Source: Pseudovirgaria hyperparasitica (Eukaryota > Ascomycota > Dothideomycetes > Acrospermales > Acrospermaceae). From it: a stretch of DNA of 64,000 bases. Location: positions 200,884 through 264,883 of the forward strand of contig NW_022985566.1 in assembly GCF_010093815.1 (NCBI RefSeq). The letters are read 5' to 3'. Made by a program: the position numbers and the translations under genes. Positions 46,223 to 56,312 of the stretch are shown piece after piece. The notes under the pieces are model-generated. The model made no database searches. It saw only the letters and a program-made list of their open reading frames with translations, and was not told the DNA's origin. The first letter of the stretch is position 1. Each line of letters begins with the position of its first letter.

Positions 46223-47836
46223 ATGGCTGCACCTCAGCCAGTCGTTGAAGTTGACGTACGTATACAAGTCTGCCACTGCCTGCACGCCATAAAGACGTCC
46301 CGAGCGCGTCCTCTCCCTCCCTCTTTCCTGCATCACCTACGCCAGGCTGATCCTGCAGCATAGTTAACCGTTCCATTAGGATGATACCGAGACAGATTCG
46401 GCCTTTGGTGATGACACGTCAGTTCCGGAGGAATCTTGATGCTTCTGGACAACGCTCAGCTTCTTCCAGTGAGAGTGCCACCACCTCGGTTGCCGAGAGC
46501 ATCTACAATTACCGTAAAGAACACGGCAGAACCTACCATGGTCAGTGTCTCGGGCTTGCTTTCTCCACACCTGTCCCATTTCGTCCATGGAATTCCATTT
46601 CGCGTGACTGTCAGCTCGTGGTGGATGTGAAATCTAATGCCTTTCAGCTTATCGAGACGGCAAATATTGGATCCCAAATGATGAAGTAAGACCAGTCTGA
46701 ACGCCACCCGTCCACTCATACTCACTGGGTTCTTATAGCGTGAATCAGATCGACTAGGTACGAGATTCGCAATTTCTGTAAGGGACTATTTCTCAAGGAA
46801 CGTCAGACTTGCAACATCATATGTTCAACATCACCTTTAGCGATAAGCTGCACCAAGCCCCACTCTCCCCAGACATCCGAAACGCCCTGGATGTAGGCAC
46901 TGGGACCGGCATCTGGGCCATGGATTTTGGCAAGTCTTGCCTGGTTTGTGACTCTGAGATGGCAAGGCACTAACAAGCTATCCCAGCCGATATGTACCCT
47001 GACTGCAGTGTCAAAGGGACAGATCTCTCACCGACGCAGCCGCAATTGCACGTAAGGCCTACTCGACGCTTCTGCACGACGCTGACGAAGACAGCGTTCC
47101 ACCTAATTTGGAGTTCATCATTGACGATGCAGAAGACGAATGGCTCTTCCGTCACAAGTTTGATTATATCCACTTGCGACTCATGGCAGGTACCTTCGAG
47201 AGCTGGGAGAAGGTGATACAGTCGGCATTTGAGTTGTACACCCTCTCTTATCTCTCAACGTGCAGCTAATGGGAAGCAGCAATCTGGAACCCGGAGGATG
47301 GCTAGAGATCCAAGACTATGACATGCCTTGTAAGTCAGACGACAACACCCTTGCGGGCACAAAGCTTGAGCTGTGGGCCAGTAAGATGGTGGAGGGTGCT
47401 CGCAAGATGGGACGGCCCGTTGATCAGTCGCCCAACTACCGCCGGTGGATGCAAGAAATCGGATTCGTGGACATCCAAGAGCAACGCTATGTCTGGCCAA
47501 CAAACTGCTGGCCAAGAGATCCGAAGCTCAAGGAGCTAGGCAAATGGTCCTTGGTAAATTTGAACGAAGGCATGGATGGGTTCACATTAGCCATCTTTAC
47601 GAGAGTCCTGGGTTGGACAAAGCCCGAAGTGGATGTACTTTGTGCTCAGGTGATTTGGATCCCATGCTACTCATCACAGACTTACTAACTGAAGGTTACA
47701 GGTGCGCGCAGATCTTCGTAACCGTTCTATCCATGCATATTTCAGCCTGTGAGTGCTTTGACTCGTGAGTTTCTTGCATGACGTCGACTGACAAAAGTCT
47801 CCCAGGCCGGTGATATATGGTAGGAAGCCGTGCTAG
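46223..47836 (+). CDS. SAM-dependent methyltransferase (LaeA/TAM-like), 11 exons
   Basis: Exons 46223-46255, 46380-46417, 46470-46540, 46648-46685, 46739-46757, 46807-46929, 46987-47047, 47095-47232, 47280-47649, 47702-47748 and 47806-47836 give 322 residues, all in phase. Landmarks are TYHAYRDGKYWIPNDE, DLQHHMFNITFSDKL, motif I DVGTGTGIWAMDF (residues 95-107), DCSVKGTDLSPTQPQ, VPPNLEFIIDDAEDEW, DYIHLRLMAGTFESW, NLEPGGWLEIQDYD and the end NRSIHAYFSLPVIYGRKPC. This is the class I methyltransferase family that includes LaeA and many secondary-metabolite cluster enzymes. Intron 6 has a GC donor (GCAAGT). Intron 7 needs a weak GC donor (GCACGT); its neighbouring GT donor breaks the frame, so a lesion is possible. 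The exon 2/3 junction is also uncertain. Confidence 0.82.
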
Positions 47837-50060
47837 CGAGGAGGAGCGGTGAATGAATCGGTTCTTGCAGTCTCATAAGGTTTCCATCGCAGCTAGGCTT
47901 TATACATGATTCGTGAGCGTTCCAACGTTTGTTGATTTCTTGAGTCGAGCGATTCCACTCAAGCAAGGGCAGTGATATTTTCGAACATCGGCGCGGTACC
48001 ATATTGCCAATTCGGCGTTTTGCATGGTGGCTCATAAAGCGATAGCGTTTCATTGCCGATAGTCATGACACTTCAAGCTGGAAGCCAGGAATGTAACAGA
48101 AAAGTGGTGATTGTCGAGTCAGTTGATAGCCTTCGTCGCACTACGTACCGAGGCTGTAGCACGAATTCGAAACAACGATCGATTGATTTGATCTTATCAA
48201 CGTCGACAGCTGGAGCCAGAGTGACCAGAGTGAGCCGTGCCACAGCCTGATCAGCAGTTCGTCCATGGATCTGCTTATCGTAGCGGGGACACGTGAAAGG
48301 TCTCTAGTAATTATGAGAAAGTATGTTGTACAGAAAAGTTGATGGAGTAATAAATCCACTTACGTGGCCCCCCTGCTCTGCTATAATCATGGCTTGCCCA
48401 GGGTGGACCGGGGATGATTGGGATGACAACCTCCTGCCCTGGGGATGCTCACCGAGGCAAAAGAATTTCTTGGCGGGGCTGGGTGGTAGCTCCGGCGCCA
48501 CTCACGTGACATATTATAATGACGCAAATCTCGGACTGGGTATTACTACTGATGTTTGGTTTGCTAGCAAGGCATTTCTTATTGTAGTAATGGAACCAAG
48601 AGAGTATGGGAGCTTGGTTCACATTCAATATTCTTTTAGAGCTGGCATTGTGGCTAGGTGTTCTGAGGAATTGGCAGGGATAAAACTTCGGTCTTTTTGA
48701 TCTGTTAGGTGGGTTAGTGTAGTGAGACTTATATCAAGGGGAAGGAGATGGATGCTTATCTGTAGATTTGGGATTAGTTCTTCTTACCTATGCATAAAGA
48801 TAAGGAGAAAGAGAGGATGGAAGGAGGGAATGGCATTTACTATGCATCCGCAACGCGTGATATAATAATAGTAAAAGATACTACTGAAATAAATCTGGTT
48901 GATGAAGCTAGATCGTGTTACATTTCAGTGTATAAAGTGAATAACATACAACCAAAAGTCAACGTGCAAAGCTTTAGTATCATGCACCTACGACGCTCTT
49001 GCGGAGTATCTACCTAGCACCCACAGTAACCCTGCGCAATATCCAACACTCAGACCAATCCAGAAGATCCCCAAAGATCCCAAGGGAGTCTAATCACCAC
49101 GCAGACCACTAATCCCAACCTCCCACCAGACCCTCACATATGTCCAACAATTCAACTCAAAGCAAAACACTTCCCTACCACGCTCCCAATCAACCAGAGG
49201 CAGAAACCATAATCCCACGGGGAACACAGACTCTAAATATTCTCCGTTGAGCCCTGGGAGTAAGTGTCTGACTTGCTTGTCCGGAAGATGATACTCTGGA
49301 TTGGATTTTTGACTGGAATGAGCAGTCTTCTGGTGTTCGATTCTCGGGTTTAAACGTTGTGTGGGTTGGTTGGTGCGGTGTGTGTAATATTAGGATTGTT
49401 CAGATACTGGTATGACGGTGGTGGATGGTCGAACAATGGAGAATGTGTAGTTGTGGGATTTTGGGTATTCGCTAGGAGCTTGGTTCGTCATGTATCCGGC
49501 CCTTCTGCGTAGGACTTGGATGGGAGTACATATAGCTTGCCATAGATATATATAGTAGTTTGTCATATATATAGTAGCTTACCATGTGTACAGATCGTCT
49601 GCGAGATTGTTGGTCATGCTTGAAAGTCAACAGAATGTCAGTCAGTGTAGTCTGACAAGGTGAGCGGCTGAAGAGCAGGTCGTTACGTGTCTTACACACA
49701 TGATGAAGCTGGTGATGGATTGAGGTCCCGAAAGGTTGGAAAAGACTATATGAGGGAAGGATAGAGGGCTGAATGGAATGTTGCGCGGGAATGGGTCTTG
49801 TAGAAAGGGGGAGAACAGGGTATCTTCCTTGCCAAGTGACTGGTCGACCACGAAGCAGCCGGAGATCAATGTCATGGCTCTGCTCAAAACAAGGCTGAAA
49901 TGCCTCATGAGTGTACTGTATTGTTAAGATGATTGGATGTGCTCGTATGTAGTCTAATGAACAAGTAGTTGACATGGACCACCGAGATCAATTATTGGGG
50001 TATACGAACGAATGGGTACGAGCACATATTGATACATTGTCTTATTGATTTAAAATCGGG
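47837..50060. other. Wide convergent spacer with switching base skew
   Basis: 2.2 kb without a supported gene. About 48540-49010 is poor in C, 49020-49240 rich in A and C, and 49260-49460 rich in G and T. A 20-nt degenerate repeat of ATATATAGTAG lies at 49527-49585. ORFs of 125 and 167 codons lack domains. Confidence 0.5.
49527..49585. repeat. Degenerate tandem repeat, about 20-nt unit
   Basis: Three neighbouring units share ATATAG(TAG) followed by TTTGTCAT, CTTACCAT or CTTGCCAT. Short and AT-rich. Confidence 0.55.
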
Positions 50061-52824
50061 CTAAGTATCGAAGCCTTCCCAGTCGCCAGAAGTGTTACTA
50101 TCGCCGTCAAACTCAACACTATCCATAGCATCATCATCACTACCCAAATCTAGCTCTCGACGCACTAAAGCATCTTTCTTTGTTGGTTGCGCTAGTATGT
50201 AATCAATAGCATACGAGTTCTCCTCCGCAAGCCGTTTCAGCTCGTTTTGAATTCTTACGACAGCTTTCTGCACACTTCTAAGTTCCGCTGTGAACTGTCC
50301 CGAGAGATCTTTCAGATGTCTGCCGTGACTGCTGACGATAGCTTCGATCCATAGTAGGTTGAACTCGAGATGAGAGCTCTCATCAGCCTGTTGGGCGATG
50401 AAGCGGAGGAGTGGAGCAATGTACTCTCCGGGAGTCTCCTTGACAACAAGTGCGATGTCAGACCTTGGTATTCTCTCATAGACATATCTGATGAGGGTGC
50501 GCTCATCAAGCTTGAAAGCCATGATGAGAGCTTTTAGATAATCGCGGTCTTGCAGGGTTTTACGTGTGCTGTCCGGAGTAATCGAGACATCTAGATCAAA
50601 GGGAAGGAATTGCGCGGTGGTGTCGAGTGAGTATATGAGGAGGCCTTCTGTGGAAGCCGCACAGAAGGACCGTCCGGTGGGAGAGAACGCCACGGACGTA
50701 ACCTTCACCTCAGGCCTCTGGCGGCGAGAGGAAGCCTCGCCACGAGTAGCTCCAGGTAATGTTCTGTCCATGTGACCCTCTTCATCAGAGATATCGCCAC
50801 TGTCGGTTATTAAGCCTCTAGGACCTGCTTCCGTGAGGTTCCTACTATTCAAGAACTCCTGCGTGCCATCAATGGACAGGTTTATGGACACTGTGAACTT
50901 CTTTACAAGAGCTCCTGATTGTACATCGTATAAACACATGTACTTGCTGTTTCCACCAGCCAAGACACATGAGCCATCAGCACTATAGGTAATGGTATGG
51001 AAGCTTTTTGTTCCAGCGGCGGATGCCGCAGTCCTGCGATCCGATATCCTGCGGCCTCCTGACACATCCCGTCGCGCATCCACACCACCTACTTGGACGG
51101 CGTCGGAAACGGCCCAGAAACTCACTTGCCCATCTAGTGAGGATACGGCCACCTGCTTAGAGTCCGGTCTAAACGCGACACAGAGAACGTCTGATTGTAG
51201 CTGACATGGCTCACTGGTCTGGGTTCGGCCAAAGACATTCCAAATCCGAACGGTTCGATCCCAGCTCCCACTGACCAAGCTGCCGCCGTCGGCTGCAAAA
51301 GATAGTGATGATACGGGTCCCTCGTGGCCGGCTAATTGATCCAGAAGCTGTCCCGTTTGTACAGACCAGATATGAATGTCGAAGGAATCAATCGATCCTG
51401 CGCAAACCACCTCCCCACTTGGATCTATGGCCAATGATGAAAACGAGAGCCGTGTCGGCGCTGTAAAGGTCCGGAAATTCCTGTATCTTATGAGATCCCA
51501 TGCTCGTATTGAGCCGTCTAGACTAGCTGTGAACAAAACATTTCCCCTTTTGGCGAATTCGCAGGCCGTCACTCCACTAGTGTGTTCTGTGAAAGTGACG
51601 ATACAGAAGCCTGATTTTACGTCCCACACTTTGATCTTCCCGTCGTCCGCAGCTGTGACTACTCTTTGTCCATCCGGAGAGTACACAATGCAATTCATAG
51701 AGTCATGATGCCCTTGTTGTTTTAGGATGTAAGACTCCGACTGCCATTCCCAAACTAGTAGTTGTCCTAGACGTGATGCGCCAAACGCAAGCCATTCGCC
51801 ACTCTTATTGATAGTTACTTTGTCGATACCGCTCTGTGACAAGCTCATGTTTTGTATTTGTGTGAAGTCGGGGAGCTCATGGATCGTGAAAAGCCCATTC
51901 GAGAAGCCTACTACCAGGAGATTTGACTTCGCGTGGTAAGTCGCGCATTTTACATCGACATGGTTTTGCTGGAAGTAATGTCGTTCCACAATGTTCCAGT
52001 TCTCTGTCGTCTCGAGTTCATTCTTTCGCGAAGGTCGTTCGGTCCATTCCCACCTGAATAGAGCACCGTCCTTGCTAATGGTGTATATTGTTTCCTGCGT
52101 TTCGGAAAACCATGCTCCAATGACACCTTGCTTATGGCCTGCCAGTGTTGTAGGTACAAAGCCTTCTATCGCATCGACACTCCACACTCTGGCGGTCAAG
52201 TCTTTAGAGGCACTGAGAAAAAATCTTGAATCTGATGACCACTCGATACTCCGAACGTCGTCAAAGTGTTGCGTATGAACATGATGGCGAATGAAAGGAG
52301 CAAATTCCAGAGCACCATCATCACCAGCGTCAGGGGTTGTAGGTGTATGCCATAACTCTATACGCCGGCCTATTGCAACCGCAAAGTATCGTCCGCAGGG
52401 TGAAAAGGACAAAGCGGTTGCGGCCGATCGGAACGAGAAGTGGTAGAGGACGATTCGGCGCAGGACGTGAGTCAAAATGACTTTCCCATCGGTATCGACA
52501 GTGAGAAGTAAATTCCCACTAGGGTGAAGCGCAAGACGAGAGATATTTTTGCGATGCGCAAACGGTAGAGTATGGGATTTCGAGCTAATACATGTCAGCA
52601 ATGCAGTTTGAATGCACACCCGCAAGGAATGTTTAGAACATACTTGACCAAGTCAAAGACAGTCACACGATTGCCCACGGGCGAGAGTAAGGAAGTGCCA
52701 TCGGGGCTGAATAGAAGGTTCCCTCTGGTGTAGACCGTGCCAAGCAGGTTGGAAAACTTCAAGTCGCATTAGTCGTGACCGCTACATGTGGTTTAAATAC
52801 ACATACCTGGAAGTCTGTTTTCAT
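50061..52824 (-). CDS. PWP2: Pwp2, U3 snoRNP (UtpB) WD-repeat protein
   Basis: Exons 52807-52824 (MKTDFQ), 52644-52756 and 50061-52584 give 884 residues, as in other fungi. The start MKTDFQFSNLLGTVYTRGNLLFSPDG and the following SKSHTLPFAHRKNISRL are hallmark Pwp2 sequence. Twelve to fourteen WD repeats form two beta-propellers (residues about 10-690), e.g. GHHDSMNCIVYSPDGQRVVTAADDGKIKVWD. The helical C-terminal domain (about 720-850) joins the UtpB complex, and the end is acidic. It acts in the nucleolus in 18S rRNA processing within the small-subunit processome. A Ser/Arg-rich loop sits near residue 610. It is divergent from the septin gene, 431 bp between starts. Confidence 0.97.
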
Positions 52825-53255
52825 TCTGCACCTCACTCCGAAGCCGTCCTCTATAGTTGCGACATCATTGGGAAGTTGGCGCAAACCTTGCGCTGGGTTC
52901 GATTTAATCTGTTCTATACTAGAGAATGGTCGAAGTTTTTGGCTTGGCATTCTGTGCGCACGGGCCCTTGAACTTCCACTAACCTCTCGCGTCCGACAAG
53001 GGTCTTGCCAAAGGGGGTCCGGCTTTTTGTGTTTAAGGGGAACAGCTATCCTTCTCTCCAAACATTTTGCGACTCCGCATCGTCAGTACTCAGTCCCACT
53101 TCTCAACTCTGAATTGAGTAATTTATCGATCGGAAGGTATATCGGAACTAAGAACGTCCACTATCTGGCTTTACTGAAGTATTCTCACTAGATAATACTC
53201 CTTCTGCACCTTGGACGTCTGCCCCGAAAAGCCCACATCGCAGCACATCATCAGT
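52825..53255. promoter_or_regulatory. Short divergent promoter, PWP2 / septin
   Basis: 431 bp separate two divergent start codons of growth-related genes. I see no standard site that I would name. Confidence 0.5.
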
Positions 53256-54664
53256 ATGGCCGAGTCAGCATCGCCAATTGGCATTGCCAATGTAAGTAGC
53301 ATCTTAAAGTCGTCTGTTCACTCATGCTGACTCAAGTCTGTAGCTCCCGAACCAACGGTCCGTTATACTTTTTGCAACAGATTCGGGACTTCGACCTCTA
53401 ACTATTCTATAGCCACAAGATCGTTGCCAAGCGGGGAGCAGCTTTCACTATCATGGTAAGTCATCATCTCACTTCGGCATCAAAAATCTTCTTACACCGC
53501 GCAGGTTGCTGGAGAATCTGGACTTGGAAAGACTACGTTTATCAACACTCTCTTCTCGACCACCATAAAGAATTACGCCGACCACAAGCGCCGCCACAAC
53601 AAGCAGATTGATAAGACTGTTGAGATTGAAATCACGAAGGCTGAGCTAGAGGAAAAGTTTTTCAAAGGTATTTTGATCGCTCGGGTTAGGGTTATCAATC
53701 GCTGATCGCTTTGACTACAGTACGACTCACTGTGATCGACACGCCTGGATTCGGCGACTATGTCAACAACCGCGATTCATGGCAGCCAATTATCGAGTTC
53801 TTGGACGACCAGCATGAATCCTATATGCTCCAAGAGCAGCAACCTCGTCGTACTGAGAAGATTGACCTGCGCGTTCACACTTGCCTGTATTTCATCCGCC
53901 CAACAGGTCATACCCTTAAACCACTCGATATTGAGGTCATGAAGCGGCTCTGCACTCGTGTCAATTTGATTCCCGTTATTGCAAAAGCCGACACTCTCAG
54001 CCCAGCTGATCTGGCCAAATTCAAGACCAGAGTGAGTGCCTGAAAAAAAGATAATATGCGGACCGTGAGCTAACCAACGCTGTAGATAAAGGCCGTCATC
54101 GAAGCCCAGGGCATCAAGATCTACCAGCCGCCGTTGGAGGAGGATGATGAAGCGGGTCTCCAACACGCCAGGAGCTTGATTGCTGCTATGCCTTTCTCGG
54201 TCATTGGCTCTGAGAAGGATGTCCAGACCAACGACAATCGCACTGTGAAGGGCCGCCAATACGCTTGGGGCGTGGCCGAAGTTGAGAATGAGGATCACTG
54301 CGACTTCAAGAAGCTCCGCGCGATCCTGATCCGCACCCATATGCTCGACCTTATTCATACAACCGAAGAGAACCACTACGAGGCGTACCGTGCTATGCAA
54401 ATGGAAACCAGAAAGTTCGGTGAAGCTCGTCCCAGAAAGCTCGATAACCCCAAGTTCAAAGAGGAGGAAGAGGCGCTTCGCAAACGATTCACTGAGCAGG
54501 TCAAGGTCGAGGAACAACGATTCAGACAATGGGAGCAAAAGCTCATTGCAGAGCGCGATCGTCTCAACAAGGACTTGGAGCAGAGCCATGCCGTCATCAA
54601 GGCTCTCGAGGCAGATGTGGAGAACCTCCAAGGAAGCGTCGCTCGCTCGCATGGTCGTCGCTAA
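53256..54664 (+). CDS. aspC: Septin, Cdc12/AspC type
   Basis: Exons 53256-53291, 53344-53357 (14 nt), 53413-53455, 53505-53667, 53721-54031 and 54086-54664 give 381 residues. IGIANLPNQRHKIVAKRGA opens it, with the basic membrane-binding patch. GTPase motifs are G1 GESGLGKT (34-41), G3 DTPG (92-95) and G4 AKAD (173-176). The septin unique element follows and a C-terminal coiled coil covers about 300-375 (EEEEALRKRFTEQVKVEEQRF). The sequence matches yeast Cdc12 and Aspergillus AspC, which with Cdc3, Cdc10 and Cdc11 orthologues form filaments at septa and hyphal tips. The 14-nt second exon is small, but it is needed for the LPNQRHK text. Confidence 0.95.
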
Positions 54665-55044
54665 ATTGCATGATAATATATTTCTCTTCGAGATACCTTC
54701 TTATCGAGTTTGTTAGGTTTTTAATGGCAGACCTGGACGATCTGCGTGCCACCTATGGCTGGAACCACGCAAAAGTAGCCGGGTGATGGCTCCCGAGCGG
54801 CGCGCGAGATGGAAATTAGTATACACGTAGTATCAGTATATCTATTCATGAGTAGATTAATGGTGCCGTAGCAGTGGCAGGGCCAGAATTTTCTATGTAA
54901 AACCCATAAATAACAGTTTCTACGTATTGATGTGGATGTGCTCTGCAGCCATGACTTGAGCTTGGACCCTGGCCTAGGAATTTCCAATTGATAACCAACC
55001 ATCCAAGCTCCTAACAGCCTCAACATGAACATCGGTGCTATGTA
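54665..55044. other. Spacer, septin / WDR83-like gene
   Basis: 380 bp holding the septin 3' end and the promoter of the next gene. Nothing else is seen. Confidence 0.45.
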
Positions 55045-56312
55045 ATGGGCGCACAACTGCCTACTCACCGGTTGGCTAGATTAGGCGGACATAACGGTAC
55101 AGCGATATTCACTTGGCATTGAGCAGGGTTCAAGCTAACGAGAAGCAGGTCCAGTCCATGCCTTAACCTACAGCGCTGGCACCGCGACCTACGTATGTCC
55201 ATATGCTCCTTGACATCCCGTGTCATGCATTTCGAATCTCATTAACGATACGGAAGCTGCTCACGGGATCCACCGATAGGATCATTCGCTTATTCAACCC
55301 ATCGACAGGCCGCCTTATTCAGAAATATGAGACCCACGGATACGAGGTTCTTGACATAGCTGTCTCAGCGGACAATGCCAGGCTCGTCAGTGGCGGTGGA
55401 GATAAGACGGTGTTCCTGTGGGATGTCGCGACGGCTCAAACAACGAGGAGGTTTATGGGTCATGTTGGGCGTGTAGAAAGCGTAGCATTTGGAGGGGACG
55501 ATGCGAGTGTCGTTGCTAGTGGTACGTGTCTAGGAAACGCGCCGAAATATTATATCCGGGATGCATGTCTTTAATATTGCTACAATGACTGACTTTTGAC
55601 TCAGCAAGTTATGACTCCACGGTCAAACTATGGGATACGAAGAGTCAGGCACACAAACCTATCATGACGCTCGATGAGGCACGTGATAGTGTTTCAAGCG
55701 TTAAAGTGAGAGGTGCGGAGATTATGACTGGCTCTGTAGACGGATCAACTCGAACATACGACATTCGAATGGGTAGCATATACCAGGACGCCATGGGCAG
55801 TAAGATTATGCTATCTCTCGAGTATATCGAAGTATCGCTGACATGCCCAATAGGCTCAATAACGTCCGTCACTCCAACGAAGGATTGTGCGTCACTCCTC
55901 GTGAGTACTCTCGATTCGACAATTCGACTTATGGACAAAGCCAACGGGAAGCTTCTCCAGAGCTTCAAGGCTCCAGAGTATAGAAATCAGACATATCGTC
56001 TCCGTTCGACTCTGGGGTTCAATGACAGTGTAGTTCTGAGTGGCTCCGAGGATGGAAATATTGATGCCTGGGACTTCCTGACTGGAAAATTATTGCACGC
56101 GTTAAAGCATACTGACCAGTCTGGAGGCAACATGCCAACAAGCGAGAAGGCAAAGAAGAAGGACGTAATCAGTGCTGTCACAGTATGCAATGCCAGAAGA
56201 GAGTGGGCCAGTGCTGGTGGCGACGGTGAGATCGCATGCGAAATCTAACTTACAAATTTGCTGAAATTGATCAGGTACAGTCGTCGTATGGAGCGAAAGT
56301 CCAGCCAACTGA
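55045..56312 (+). CDS. WDR83: WD-repeat protein, MORG1/WDR83 type
   Basis: Exons 55045-55096, 55149-55192, 55257-55521, 55605-55799, 55854-56225 and 56275-56312 give 321 residues. Six to seven WD repeats form one propeller (e.g. GHVGRVESVAFGGDDASVVAS, SYDSTVKLWD). The text TSVTPTKDCASLLVSTLDSTIRLMD and the end ASAGGDGTVVVWSES are typical of MORG1 (MAPK organizer 1)/WDR83, which is found with splicing complexes and as a MAPK and hypoxia scaffold in animals. In fungi it is mostly inferred to act with the spliceosome. All five introns keep the phase. The start MGAQLPTHRLARLGGHNG is the first ATG that joins. Gene lies tandem to the septin. Confidence 0.9.

Noticed and set aside
46470-46485. Alternative acceptor at 46459 for methyltransferase exon 3
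   Set aside because: With the GTCAGT donor it leads to an in-frame stop; it works only with a weaker GTGATG donor inside exon 2, so the model with 46470 was preferred but remains uncertain.
48323-48700. 125-codon ORF in the skewed block
   Set aside because: No domain, and the start lies in repetitive AT-rich text; possibly a decayed fragment, but nothing identifies it.
49472-49975. 167-codon minus-strand ORF
   Set aside because: Covers the ATATATAGTAG repeat and has no domain; likely chance.
53777-54652. 291-codon ORF antisense to the septin gene
   Set aside because: A shadow of the strongly conserved septin coding sequence; no domain, and the sense strand explains the openness.
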